A stretch of 64,000 nucleotides of DNA, from positions 16,492,001-16,556,000 of the forward strand of contig OZ316895.1 of assembly GCA_973895155.1 (NCBI GenBank), written 5' to 3'. The notes under the pieces were generated by a model that was not told the origin of the DNA, did not search any database, and was given only the letters and a program-made list of their open reading frames with translations. Of this stretch, positions 12,165 to 23,408 are shown piece after piece. A program made the translations under genes and the position numbers. The first letter of the stretch is position 1, and every line of letters begins with the position of its first letter. The stretch is from Marsupella aquatica (taxonomy: Eukaryota > Marchantiophyta).

Positions 12165-12524
12165 TGCCCGTGACCAGGGGTGCGGGCGAGTTTAACAACA
12201 ACCAGTAATTTGGACACCTCAATTGTTTAAGGCCCGCACGCGTGACTTCTGGGTGGAAAAACTAGTCACAATAGTGTCCATTTAGCACAAGGACTACCTC
12301 AGCATACACAGAAGAGTGAGTACGACACAAAGCATGGCTCATGAGTTCACACTTGGCCCGTGGTGGTCACCAATCGGCCAAGTCTCTGTCCGGGAATCAA
12401 GAAACTGCGTGGGAGGAGTGTGTAGGCTAGCCTGAGGATGTCCTGCACATTTTTGGTCCACTTCTGCCCGAACCTAACTCGGGCTCCCACAAAACTCTAC
12501 GTCTCGGTATTTGAGACCCTTATT
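12165..12524. other. Intergenic, nothing recognised
   Basis: No gene or repeat structure was recognised between copia A and the MITE at 12525. Parts of 12430-12520 weakly resemble 43340-43410, possibly two copies of an unclassified repeat. Confidence 0.3.
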
Positions 12525-12908
12525 AGAGCATCCACACTGGATTTTCAGGCCAAGCCCCTGCACCGGCCAAAGTTGGTAGGGGCCCGGGTAGGGGCGTGGG
12601 GCCTGCATCTTCTCAGGCCCCACGAACTTGTAGCAATTGCACCAACACCTGGCCTAACTGCAAAAACCCACCAATTGGACACCTAAATGCCAAATTGGAA
12701 CATCATAGCAAACCTTGTGTGTGATGTAGACATGTTGCGAGCAACATAGAGCCAAGTTTTGCAGTGCTAGAATATGAGGAATGGCGACTTGGTAAACAGG
12801 GAATATGGCAGTTGGCAAACCTTGTTGGGGCATGGGCTGCAAACACTTTGGGGATCCCCACATATGTCACCCTGATGGCCCAATGCAAGGCACCAGTGTG
12901 GATGCTCT
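12525..12908. mobile_element. MITE with GAGCATCCACACTGG terminal inverted repeats
   Basis: AGAGCATCCACACTGG at 12525-12540 is matched by its exact reverse complement CCAGTGTGGATGCTCT at 12893-12908, giving a 384-bp non-coding element. Flanking TTA-like triplets suggest a PIF/Harbinger-type insertion, but the duplication is not clean and a hAT origin is not excluded. Internally the ends are rich in GGCC and GGGGC. Confidence 0.75.
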
Positions 12909-13650
12909 TTACAGTTTGTGTCTTAGTAAATGTACCAAAAAATTGCAATTTTTGTGAGTGCATTTCACCCCTCGCTAAATGACAAATGTATAAGTGCATG
13001 TTTGTCTATAAGTGTTCACCTGCATTATTTTATTCGTCTGCAAAGAGTGCACAAGATGCTTTTATTGATAAGAGCTTGCCAATGATAGCATATACTATTA
13101 GATGCACTTATCCACTTCTGAAGGGGCTGTATGAGGGTTAAGGGTATGAGGACTTTAGGGTGTGAAACCTAGCAGCAGGGTCTTGATTGCAATACCAAAC
13201 CCCAAACTTGGAGTGATTGAGAGGGCACCGAGAAGTGCATTCATTGGGTACCGATTGGGTATTGATAAATAAAGTAAAAGTGTCCTTGCACTTATTAGGT
13301 GATGTGTCCAATAAAATGTCTCAAAGCTTGGAAATACCAGGATAACATCTTCTCATTCTCTTAAATGTCCTACAACAGTTAAAGTTGATCTTTGGCTACC
13401 ATAAGGAAAGCCGGTGGCTAAACACTTAACCAATAACCTTAACAATTTTTCTGTAACTTTAGACATGAATCCAAAATTTTGAAAAGCTATGATTGAGAGC
13501 ACTTGGGGCTTTGTTTATGATGTGCTGCTGCATTTGGGGTGGCAACTTACCAAGAATGAAGAAAAAGAGACATATGCAATGAGATTGAGGTGAGGCCCTC
13601 ACCTTTGCCTTCCGGGGCAGATCAATGTTGCCTCCCCCCATTAAAAAAAA
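12909..13650. other. Intergenic, nothing recognised
   Basis: AT-leaning sequence without a recognised gene; short frames only. Confidence 0.3.
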
Positions 13651-13816
13651 TAGGGCGTCTCAAAACTAGTTGAGAAGTAATTTCCCATGGAAAAGTACAT
13701 TAGTCCGTCAAAAGTTGTGAACTGCCTAAAATAGCAGTCGATAACTGTTACGTACACTAACATCTTCCTGCGGGGGGCAGAGGATGACCACCAAACCCTA
13801 TGTTTGAGACGCCCTA
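13651..13816. mobile_element. Small MITE with TAGGGCGTCTCAAA terminal inverted repeats
   Basis: TAGGGCGTCTCAAA at 13651-13664 is perfectly inverted at 13803-13816 (TTTGAGACGCCCTA). The 166-bp interior is non-coding. The duplicated sequence just downstream carries similar ends (AGCTTTGAGGCACCCTAAT), which suggests related termini nearby. No clear target duplication was seen. Confidence 0.65.
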
Positions 13817-13830
13817 ATCCAGTCCCATAA

Positions 13831-13998
13831 GCAAAGTTACCAGATAGACCAGATATTAAAAACTTTGAGCCTGGGCCTAGCTTTGAGACACACCCTAATG
13901 GATGAGTGCAAGCTTGCAAACTTACCAGATAGACCATATATTAATAACTTTGAGCCAGGGCCTAGCTTTGAGGCACCCTAATGGATGAGTGCAAGCTT
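13831..13998 (+). repeat. Two-unit tandem duplication, about 85 bp each
   Basis: Units 13831-13915 and 13916-13998 share TTACCAGATAGACCA, ACTTTGAGCC, GGGCCTAGCTTTGAG and CACCCTAATGGATGAGTG. They differ by a few substitutions and a 2-base indel. Confidence 0.9.
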
Positions 13999-14223
13999 GG
14001 GGCAGTAGCTTCCACTTACACACGGTGGACTGAACACCTTTGATTGTAGACGTACTATAGTACTGTACCATGCCACCCGCCCACCTACCCAGTACTGGGG
14101 GCCCAACTGGAACCCACAACTTCTCCAGTGCCTCGTCCTCCTCGCCTACACTCGAGTAAACACGCATGTGAGAGAGATCCTGAAAAGACAGATGTGAGAA
14201 AGCGTGTAACTTGATTAGGAAAC

Positions 14224-15260
14224 GATCTGAAAGAATCGTCTTGAGAGATACTGTGTAATCCCAATGGCCAAAGATGATTCAATTTGGGGGACTTTGGCTT
14301 CAGACTGGAGAAACCATCGTCCTTGTCTTGGTGAGGACAGGAGTCACGATCTGAAAGAGTGGTGTTGAGAGATCCTGTGGAAACTCAAGGGGCAAAGGTG
14401 ATTTCAATCTTGGGACCTTTGGCTTCAGAATGGAGAGAAAGCATCGTCCTTAGCTTGGTTAGGACACGAGTAATGATCTGAAAGAATCGTGTTGAGAGAT
14501 ACTGTGGAACCTCAAGGGCCAAAGAAGATTCGACTTTGGGACCTTTGGCTTCAGAATGGAGAGAAAGCATCGTCCTTGCTTGGTTGTGACAGGAGTAACG
14601 ATCTGCAAGAACCGTGTCGATAGATACTGTGGAACGCAAGGGCCAAAGATGATTCGATTTTGGGACTTTTGGCTTCAGAATGGAGAGAAAGCATCGTCCT
14701 TAGCCAGGTTGGGACATGAGTATCGATCTGAAAGAATCGTGTTGAGAGATATTGTGGAACGCAAGGGCCACGATGATTCAATTATGGGACTTTTGGCTTC
14801 ATGGAGAGAAAGCATCATCCTTGGCTTAGTGAGGACTGGGTTGGGACAGGAGTAACGAACTGAAAGAATCGTCTTGAGAGACACTGTGGACACCCAAGGG
14901 CCAAAGATGATTCAATTTGGGGATCTTTGGCTTCAGAATGTTCTTTCAGATTGGAGAGAAGGCGTCGTCCTTGCTTGGTCAGGACTGGTTAGGACAGGAC
15001 TAATGATCTGAGAGAATCGTCTTGAGAGACACTGGGAAAGCCCAACGGCCAAAGATGATTCCATTTTGGATCTGTGGGTTCAGAATGTTCCATCGGATTG
15101 GAGAGAAAGCATCGTCGTTTGCTTGGTTGAAACTTAGTTAGGACAGGAGCAACGATCTGAAAGAATCGTCTTGAGGGATGTTGTGGAAACCCAATGGCTA
15201 AAGATGATTCCATTTTGGGACATTTGGCTTCAGAATGGTCGTTCAGGTTGGAGAGGCAAG
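14224..15260 (+). repeat. Tandem array of about eight 124-149 bp units
   Basis: Unit starts (GATCTGAAAGAATCGT or variant) lie at 14224, 14348, 14475, 14600, 14725, 14857, 15005 and 15154. Spacings are 124, 127, 125, 125, 132, 148 and 149. Every unit contains GGCCAAAGATGATTC-like text, GGGACxTTTGGCTTCAGAATG and GGAGAGAAAGCATCGTCCTT. The later units are longer through an extra GTTCTTTCAGATT-type segment and extra bases near the GGTTAGGACAGG end. No frame is conserved across units, so this is a satellite-like array rather than a repeat protein. Confidence 0.92.
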
Positions 15261-15423
15261 GGATCTTCTGTCAGGCGTTTCAGCCGCAGATGCAGTTCTA
15301 CTGAGGAGAGGCAAAAATGTACGACCTGTCTACAGCATTGATCTCTTCAAACTCGGACCAGAAGTCGTGAAACCAGAGCTCATTCACATTTTTGCTCGCT
15401 GCTTCTTCGTTTTCGCCGGATAG
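15235..15423 (+). CDS. Unassigned 62-codon ORF at the end of the tandem array
   Basis: ATG at 15235 lies in the last repeat unit; the frame runs into unique sequence and stops at TAG 15421-15423. The unique part (LLRRGKNVRPVYSIDLFKLG, then PEVVKPELIHIFARCFFVFA) has balanced composition and reads like real protein, possibly a lone exon beginning after the AG at 15245-15246. I do not recognise the family and see no neighbouring exon, so it may be a relic or chance. Confidence 0.25.
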   Translation: MVVQVGEARDLLSGVSAADAVLLRRGKNVRPVYSIDLFKLGPEVVKPELIHIFARCFFVFAG

Positions 15424-17080
15424 TTGGAGAAGAGTCCCAGTATACACCGTCCTGCCCATACCTCATCCTTAAGAATTTTTTCTTCCGTAGGCAATTGAGA
15501 AGTCATTATTAGTATGTAGTTTGTAGCCTGGTTACACTCTTCCTTTCACGTTAGGGTGGGTCTAAAATTGCGAGTGACAGGTCTGAGCGCGAAATTAGGA
15601 TTCTTGGCTTGCGGTATTAATTTTCAAGTCAATCTATGTGCCTTGATCTGCAAGTACAAGTGATCAACTATATGGTCTAGAACAATAGACCTGGTCAGAT
15701 TGTCTTGTGGTTTTAGCTTGGATCGTCTCCCACTCTATGAAATTGAGAGCGTTCTTCCACTAAAGTTCTGCCCGTCACTGAACTGCTTTCTCGTGCAATT
15801 CTCTACAGGGAAATTTTTAAGGGCCTTACTGTGCCAGAGGCATCTGCAAGATGTAATATGTACGATTTATACACAGCTTAAGCCAATCGTTTCAATATCT
15901 GCAAAGCAGCTGACGGAACATCGTCCAGCTATATCGACCTAATCAATTTTATGAAAGGTACGGTGAAAGAGGTACGTAGCTCATTCTGTTCTATCGTAAT
16001 AGTCAATCGGAGTGGTTCTTGCAGCCTCTTGCTAAGGTCACCGTCAACGAGTCTTGTTAAGGTTAGCTTCACTCATTCCGAGTTGAGACGTGTCTGCGGT
16101 AAGAGCTCATAGCACCGTAGTCAGAAGCTGTCCTAAACATTATTGGCAGATCCTGTCAAGTTTTTTGTGAGATGGTGATGCTTTCAGCTCAAGCCGAGTG
16201 CAACGAAGGCTCAATAAAAATTGAATGACGTAGCATATCTGCATTCAAGAAAACCAGTGATTTTTAGAAAGAATACAGACGAACGGTTAACTTCGTGACC
16301 CAATCCACGGTCCAAGGTTTCCAGTAATCTGGAAGGTCCTTTGAAGTGATGCACTCTACTGCCTGAGTTGAAGCTCTTTTCGCTATGCACATGGTACTGT
16401 GGTTGAAGACTGATCCGCAATTGTAGACTTAAGAACTAGAAAGGCATTTCAGGGAATGTGGGGACTCCAAGTAACAGCAATGTCTGCTTACCTCCTTGGA
16501 AAATAGCTTAGGTGTGAGCATGTGCTTTAATGAACTTCGAGTGAAAATTGAAGTGAAGGCACAGGTAGAATTTTTTGTCTTGTTGTGCACTCGGTTTATA
16601 TAGGTCATTTTGTCTAAGAATGCCAAAAAATTAAACCCTGAACTTGTCAATTCAAAGCTTTCCCCAGTTGGCTACTTGCATTGTAGCGGTCGATAAGTTC
16701 CTTGATTCCTCAAAGGGCAGATTCTATTAAATTATTGATTTCCTGAAGGTCTCTTCCCCTGGCAACTATTTTGGGAATGATATTGTAAGGGTGTAGCCCT
16801 CGTGGTTTGTGCGACTTACGCTGAAGTATGGCAAATGTGGTCTCTTCTCATGTGTTTATTAAGTGGAACGTGAATTTCACATGTAGCAGATCGAGATCAT
16901 TCTCCACATTGACGAACTACAAAAAATTGGAGCTACAATCTCACAGGCTATTAATATCAAATCCTATTTGAGTTGTTAGTCGTGTACAAAACTTAACACA
17001 AATGTATCTCTACGTTGCAGGTGGGTGGAAGGAAAAATTCACGAGGAGGAACCTGCTCACAAATGCACAGGCAAACTCCT
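15424..17080. other. Intergenic, nothing recognised
   Basis: Unique sequence with only short frames. It lies upstream of the NBS-LRR relic and could contain decayed N-terminal exons of it, but no TIR, coiled-coil or kinase signature was found. Confidence 0.3.
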
Positions 17081-17082
17081 GC

Positions 17083-18430
17083 TCAGGATACTCGGCATGG
17101 GTGGATTTTCTGTATGGGGGAACCGGCAAGCCCACACTTGCCAGGTGAAGGCGAGGGTCTAACAGAAAATGCGCCGTCTTCTAAAATTTGACTTACCTTG
17201 TCCAACCTTCTCGTTTTTCAACATCAGCCTCATTAACATGAATGATTTAGCTGTCTTGGATCTCAAAGGTTGCCCGGAAAATTTTTCATAACCATGGGGA
17301 ACCTCGTCAACCTGCACAGTTCGCTAGTCGAAGATTGCGATTTCTCGGTAGGATTTTATAGAGCTTTGTGGAACCTCAGGAACCTGCACATTTGTCACTT
17401 ACGGACGCGAATGCACAGCTTAACAGATTACTTCGAAATATCTATCAGTTGACATGTTTGGAAGTGAGAGTGTCCGAGTCTCTTACATTGCCCGAATCAT
17501 TTTGCCCAGCTTACAATTCTCAAGGATTTGGAATCTTCGTGCTGTGGAAGTTTTACAGCACAGAATTGTGGGTTCGCAACTCTAGCTCATGGGGAATAAC
17601 TGTCAAAACCTTCAGATTTGTGAGCTGGCCAACTGATTTGGACTCCTTTGCATGCGCCTGTGAAACTCCGTAGCAACTTTTCTTTTGTGCCATAAATCTC
17701 TAGTAGACTGTGCATTCGTCTAGAAAAATCCCTGAGTGACAACATAAGCAGATTTGTGAGGTTTCCCAAGGCTTTATCAAATCCCCAGACAGGTATATGC
17801 ACTTGAGCATCTCTTGCTCAAGAACCGTCACAGGTTACGTGTCCTGCCTCACTACTTTGGACACCCATCTGCGCTAGGGCATCTAACCCTTCCTGGAGTG
17901 TGGAAAATTTCATGCCCTGCCTGACTCGTTCGGTGAGTTGCCTGCTTTACAACGTCTACAATTAATCTCTTTTGAAGAATTACAAACCTGCAGGATTGGA
18001 AATGTCAAGCGTACAGAGGCGGTCAGCCTTGATTGGTGTGATTGAGAAGCTGCCCGACTCTTTCGTGAATCTCACACGACATCTCTGAATGGTATACACC
18101 TGATTGCATCAAAAATTTGCGGTTATTGCACACTCTGGAATTCAGTTCACTGCCATACGTTAATGGTTTTTCTTATTGGTTGGGGAAATAGGTATCATCC
18201 CTATGGCGCTTTCACACAAAATCTTTCAGATGTGCGATCCAGGATTTTTCGTGACCCAAGAGGAGGAGCCTTGGTGGGCAGCAGTCTGCAGTCCACTGAG
18301 GATCGGTCAGAATCTCTGTTCTGGGTATCTATGAAGTTGTAACAAGGTACTGCACTAAAATGAAGGAGCTCTGGCAACTTTGTATCTGGACAATTCTGGA
18401 ATGTTGCTACGACCTTGGCTCCAGGGACGT
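17083..18430 (+). pseudogene. Degenerate NBS-LRR (NLR) immune-receptor relic
   Basis: A broken P-loop is visible. One frame gives ILGMGGF at 17089-17109 and the next gives GGTGKPTLAR at about 17117-17146, together resembling the NB-ARC motif GMGGxGKTTLA, with a frame change between them and Pro for a Thr. After a gap come LRR-like pieces in different frames: MNDLAVLDLKGCPENF (about 17238-17290), MGNLVNLH and NLRNLHICHL (17290-17400), SLTLPESFCP (about 17481), ALPDSFGELPALQRLQLISF (about 17912-17975), KLPDSFVNL (about 18048) and LRLLHTLEFSSLPY (about 18118). These match plant NLR repeats of the type LPxSFGNLxxLxxLxL. The NB-ARC middle (kinase 2, GLPL, MHD) was not found. Stops and frame breaks rule out a working receptor, though unrecognised introns could explain some of them. 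Confidence 0.55.
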
Positions 18431-19688
18431 GTTACAAGACATAATAAAATGTAAGAAGAAAGATCTCGCTGGAGCGTTAATTGAATGAGTGCTGCTTTGG
18501 GGATTCTTTCTGAAGAATAATGTGTATTTTTTATAGAAGCGCATGGGCTTGGTGACCTTCATGCTGAGGAAGTTTGATGCAGTGCAAGCGGATACTGAAA
18601 TGGCGATATCGTGGATATCCCCTATGTTTGGAAGGAGATAGGTCACTGATCACAAATTTTCTGTTGTGCATATGTTTCCCAACAGTGATTGAATTTATTA
18701 CTTATTTCCTAGGACTCTCGTATCCAATCCCGCTTGTGCATAGTTTGGTTAATGTTCTTGGAAAACTAATCCTCAGCAAATTCCATAGTTCGTGGTCAGC
18801 TAATATGGAAGGTTTTGTTCGAACCAGAACCGTCATGGTGGATCTGCAAGGCATGGTGAGAAAACGTTCAGACCTTTGTAAGGGGTACATTGTACTTCTT
18901 GTACTTCGCGATCGGATGCACTGTTTACTGTGGTTTCCTAGAAGAGGGTCTGAGGCTTCTACACAATGGAGAGTTGCTGAAATTTCATCGTGAAGTGTCG
19001 GGATGAGTGGTGTCCATCCTTCTACGTGCGCACAAGAGAAAATGCCGGATAGCATCAAGTGGAGCGTCTTATGAAAATCATGGAAACGTGTAGCCATTTT
19101 AAGCTCAGAACACGTTGCTGAACGTAACAGAATTTGCAGACCTGATAACATTTCTTTGGTCTGATGCAGCTTCATGAAACATTGTTCCTACAACTCAGTC
19201 GCCAGAAAAAATTATCTGCAACAGATTTTATTGTTCCGTTTTCAGACTTTGCGAGTATGTGATGCAGGAGTGAATTGAATTGACGGGGTATGAATCAAAG
19301 GTCATCTTAGAGCGAAGAGATCTCAAATCTGTTTCAGGGTTGGAAAGGATGAATAATTGATTGACCTTCATGACCTTGTTGTCTGCATCTGTGTATGCGC
19401 TATTTAATGCATTTGTAGATCTCTAATGCACTGACACTGACGGTCAGGGCCTTAGATAAGTGTTCAGAGGAAAAGTTGAGAACGTTTTTTAAACAGATTT
19501 AGGCATTGTTGATGACACAAGCCTTTACACGAATCAAAGCCTTGGCCCTACTTATTATATTGTGGGTTGAGCCACCTGACTCTTTCCACCCACAGCCGAT
19601 CTGTGTTTACATGGGGATCAAACAGGTCCCCCAAGCCAATTCGAAATGACTTGTCATTTGGACTACAAACTTCAATGTTGGGAGGTCA
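18431..19688. other. Intergenic, possibly the tail of the NLR relic
   Basis: A 139-codon plus-strand frame (18574-18993) and an overlapping minus-strand frame exist, neither with a recognisable domain. Nothing firmly supported. Confidence 0.3.
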
Positions 19689-19866
19689 TTTTGGCTCCAC
19701 TGGTTATTCATGCCTGCCATCGCCACTTGTGATTCTGGGCTATTCAGTGAGTCCATTAAGAACCTTTTCCAAATAAATTTTGGCTTCACTGGTTATTCTT
19801 GCCTCCAATTGCCACTTGTGATTAAGGGCCATTCAGTGGGTCCATCTAGAACCATTTCCAAATACC
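19689..19866 (+). repeat. Two-unit tandem duplication, 89-bp period
   Basis: TTTTGGCT.CACTGGTTATTC, GCCACTTGTGATT, CATTCAGTG.GTCCAT and AACC.TTTCCAAATA occur in the same order from 19689 and from 19778. The copies differ at about one base in ten. Confidence 0.85.
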
Positions 19867-20560
19867 TTCTAGTCAACAAGCTAGGCCCCTACAAATTCTG
19901 GATTGTCTCCTGCCTTTGGGATACTGTCCACTCGTGGTGTAGCCCTTTTGTTTAGACAGCGTTGTCTCGAGCGATTTGGATGGGACCACTAGCGAATATA
20001 TGAAGCAAAAGCATAGAGTCTCCCTGCCGTAGTATTAACTTGGATGGGACCACTTCTGGAAAATTAACAAAATAGTATAGAAGCATTTTGACTCTTGTCG
20101 TGATACACTAACCAATTAGTAGCATATAACACCCCAATCCAACTGGTTATACATAGGACAAAAAGGGCCCCATCTTGTGAATAAATAAAGCAAAAATCAT
20201 GAAGAGTTTCGACCCTCCACATTATACACCAGCGAATTTGTTATATGTCAGAGTGTACCGAAGAGCAAGAAGAGCCCAGACCCCCAATATAAAGGGGGGC
20301 AATAAAGGATTTTTCCAGGAGACTGAAAGAGCAAAAAAGTCCAAGAGTTCCCAACAATGGCAAGATAACTAAAGCTCTACTATACATCAAACCTGAGTAA
20401 ATTCAGTTGGAGGAAGTTGACTAGAGGCCATAAAACTAATTGTCTTGGCCTAAGAACAGTAAATGTCAGCCAAAGAGGCATGGCTGTCTCTGGAGAAACT
20501 TAGAGCTAATATTTATGCATAGAAAATATATGAAAGGAACAAGGAGTGTTGGAGAATGTC
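19867..20560. other. Intergenic with weak diverged repeats
   Basis: Segments around TTGGATGGGACCACT (about 19976 and 20040) and short ATACACCAGCGAAT-like blocks recur loosely over 19970-20300, suggesting a very decayed tandem repeat. No gene. Confidence 0.35.
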
Positions 20561-20563
20561 TCA

Positions 20564-21390
20564 AGGATGCTGTGGAGATCTTCTCCACAAAAGTGAAACA
20601 GATCGAATCTCAATCAAAAGTGCTGTAGTGGTCTTCTCCCCCAAAAGTGAAACAGATCTAACCTCAATCAAAAGTGCTGTCGCCCCCCTATTGCATTTTT
20701 GACCGGTGTAGGATGATCTGGTCTTTTCTCAGGCAGGAGTTTGTGCCTTTTTGTGATGTGGTGGGTGTTGATACTAGTGGCTGGAGCAATGTTGCGGTTA
20801 CCACCCATCATCTGCCTGACTTTCCTGCAGCCCAGCTCAAGGAAGAGGCCTCTGTTGTTTGTCATCCATCATAGGATCTTTTCTACCCTCTTGCTTTGGA
20901 GGTCTTTGGTGCTCTCCACCCTAGATTTGACTAGTTTCTTCTGGCTTGTGCATTTTTCCTATTGAATGGAGGCCTTGTCTCCTGTTTCAGTCCTCACTGC
21001 TTTCTTTAGGGTGTTGGTTGCACTTTAGAGGGCTGAGGCTTTCACCATTCTTCATAGAGCCCAGACAGTTGGTTCCAGGGCCTCTAGACAGATTCTCCTT
21101 CATGACCCTCCTCTACGGTTTACTTTGAAGTTTTACCAGGCTTTTCAATTTTCCACCCAATAGGGTTTTAGTAGTCAACTTCTTAGTAGTATTATTGTTG
21201 TGGTAAGGAGTCCTTGGCTTGTTTGGCCTCTCGGGTAGTCTCAAGGTTCTTCAATTTTCCCTCCCTTTATTGGGTAGTTTTGCCTATGGGATCATGTCTC
21301 CTGGTTTGTCCTTTTGGCACTGCGATATATTGTTGCAGTGGTCTTCTCCATAGAGAGTGAAACATATCAAAACTTCAATCAAAAGTACAC
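20564..21390 (+). repeat. Three direct copies of a 55-60 bp segment, two adjacent and one 640 bp away
   Basis: The text GTCTTCTCC...AAAGTGAAACAGATC...CTCAATCAAAAGT occurs at about 20571-20625, 20630-20682 and 21336-21390. The 640 bases between copies two and three are pyrimidine-rich on the plus strand and carry short frames. Their last 80 bases resemble the tandem units at 38130-38330, so the block is probably a transposon remnant, perhaps a LINE 3' end. Confidence 0.6.
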
Positions 21391-21570
21391 GTACTCTAAT
21401 TCAATAGGCTGGAATATTTGGAATAAACTATAATTCCAACAGGAGAAGGTGAGTTTGCGACAGGTTTGTCATGTTTTGTTTGTTATTGTAGATATTATAG
21501 GGAATAAATATATCACACTGCCAAAAAAACAAACAGTGTCAAACCCTAGACACAATATAGGGGACAAAAC

Positions 21571-21850
21571 TCAGGGGGTTATCAAAAATCTTAGGAACCA
21601 CGTGCTATCCAAAATAGGTATTTTTGGCAGATTTTAACTAAATTTTTAAAAAGCGTAGGAGGCAAAAGAAGGTATTATAAACTCATGTTTATAGAATATT
21701 TTTTAATATACACCCTTTATAAAGTAAATTAGGTTATTAATATTGAAAATAGAGAATATTCTTGGAATATTTTCTTTATAAAATAGGTCTATTTATATTA
21801 GGTTAAGATCGCACGTGGTACCCCAAAATATACACTTAGTTAACCCCCTA
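21571..21850 (+). mobile_element. Mutator-like MITE, copy 1
   Basis: 280-bp AT-rich element with ends TCAGGGGGTTATC and TTAACCCCCTA. It is flanked by GGGACAAAAC (21561-21570) and GGGGCAAAAC (21851-21860), a duplication with one mismatch. Subterminal CACGTG-containing blocks (GGAACCACGTGCTATCC and GATCGCACGTGGTACCCC) are also inverted with respect to each other. The interior has GAATATTCTTGGAATATT. No coding capacity. Copy 2 at 22086-22370 matches it in inverted orientation. Confidence 0.85.
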
Positions 21851-21860
21851 GGGGCAAAAC

Positions 21861-22085
21861 AAGGGAAATGTGTGTTATGTCACAAGTCATCTGTGTCAAA
21901 CCCAAAACATGATCCCAAAAGGTAAAAAAAACCCAATAAAGGGGGAAGACAGCAAAAAGATGTATTATGTCACAAGCACATCTTTGTGTCATCCTTTCCT
22001 TTCATTGAATTGTAAAATATATCTCATCCATCCAAGCCAAATCAAACCTTCCCAAGATAATGACCAAACCTGCTATGGTTCCTCC
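21861..22085. other. Spacer between the inverted MITE copies
   Basis: Holds host sequence that recurs nearby: GTCATCCTTTCCTTTCATT, ATCCATCCAAGCCAAAT and CCCAAGATAATGACCAAAC. The 9-bp duplication GGTTCCTCC (22077-22085) ends it. Confidence 0.7.
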
Positions 22086-22370
22086 CTCGGGGGGTTAACT
22101 TAGTGTATATTTTGGGGTACCACGTGCGATCCTAGCCTAATATAAACACACCTATTTTATAATGAGAATATTCTAAAAATATTCTCTATTTTCAATATTA
22201 ATGACCTATTTCACTTTATAAAAAGTATATATTAGAGAATATTCTACAAATATAGGTTTATAATACCTTTTTTTGCTTCCTACGCTTTTTAAAAATTTAG
22301 CTAATTATATGAAAAATACCTATTTTGGATCGCACATGGTTCCTAAGATTGTTGATAGTCAACCCCCCGA
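22086..22370 (-). mobile_element. Mutator-like MITE, copy 2 (inverted relative to copy 1)
   Basis: 285 bp with ends CTCGGGGGGTTAAC and GTCAACCCCCCGA, flanked by a perfect 9-bp duplication GGTTCCTCC at 22077-22085 and 22371-22379. Nine-base duplications are characteristic of Mutator-superfamily transposition. It aligns over its whole length with the reverse complement of 21571-21850. Confidence 0.9.
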
Positions 22371-22379
22371 GGTTCCTCC

Positions 22380-23395
22380 TTGCCATCCTTTTCCTTCATT
22401 CCTGCTGTATCTCATTCATCCAAGCCAAACTAGTTGTGGACCCCATGTTGGACCTGTGGTGACAACATCTTTGGAATAATGAACATTAAAATATAAAATT
22501 TACTCAACTGCTAACAATAGTTATGGAAAAGGTTAGTTTCAACATATATATTGAAAAAGTTTATCATAACACATACATACAGTTAGTTATTTACACTCAA
22601 AGTGATTAATTTTCATCGTTTATGTTTTCCCATGATGATTCATTTCTTCACTGACTCATTTGTACATTGACATTGCAAATGAAATGAAAGGTGTTTGTTA
22701 TTGCTTGGCTCTTACACAGCTTTTCACTTGTGATCCATTCAAGCCCCCCTCATTCATTCCCGGATTTATTCCATGTGGATGTCAATTATTTAGCAGCATT
22801 ATGGTTTTTACTCCCCCACGCCCACCCCACTTTTTCTTTTTCGTTTCCCTTCTCTTTCATCTGATAGGTTTGATAATGGTCATTGGAAAGCTTTGGGAAA
22901 TATATTTCTCTCAAATTTATACAGTGCATAGGTCCCCAAGCTAGGCAACACAATCAAATTCCAAGAAAATTCTTAGCCCACACAAAGTTGAGACAGATGG
23001 CTGAAATTTTTTTAGGATGCAACTTAGGATGGTGACATGTACACTAGTAGCACAGAAGCAGCACTATGAGAACTCAAACAGAACACTTGACAAAGTTAAA
23101 GTTCTGTCAATTTGATGGGGACACACGTCACTGTTAATCATCAACATCTGACCCCATCCATTCATCTCAAAAGTTTGATGTGTTATTTGAGCAGTTATAT
23201 TTACCCTTTTGTTTGTTGTTATGGACTTTTTTTTGCTGTTTACCGTCTAACTGTTTTTGGTGGCCTTGAGTCAAACACACATGGTCATGTTTGTGTACTG
23301 ACACAAAACACAGTGTCCGTGTTTGTGATGAAGTGGAGCAAGGGAAATTGGAAAGCACTTCTCATGGGGGTGTATAGGGAAACCTGAGCCCCAAG
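22380..23395. other. Intergenic, AT-rich, no gene recognised
   Basis: Begins with another copy of the GCCATCC.TTTCCTTCATT...ATCCAAGCCAAA host segment (about 22381-22432). Short frames only. Confidence 0.4.
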
Positions 23396-23408
23396 ATAAT
23401 GACTAACT

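Noticed and set aside
18574-19175. 139-codon plus-strand and 157-codon minus-strand frames overlapping each other
   Set aside because: No domain, no splice or family support, and they lie on opposite strands of the same bases; probably chance frames.
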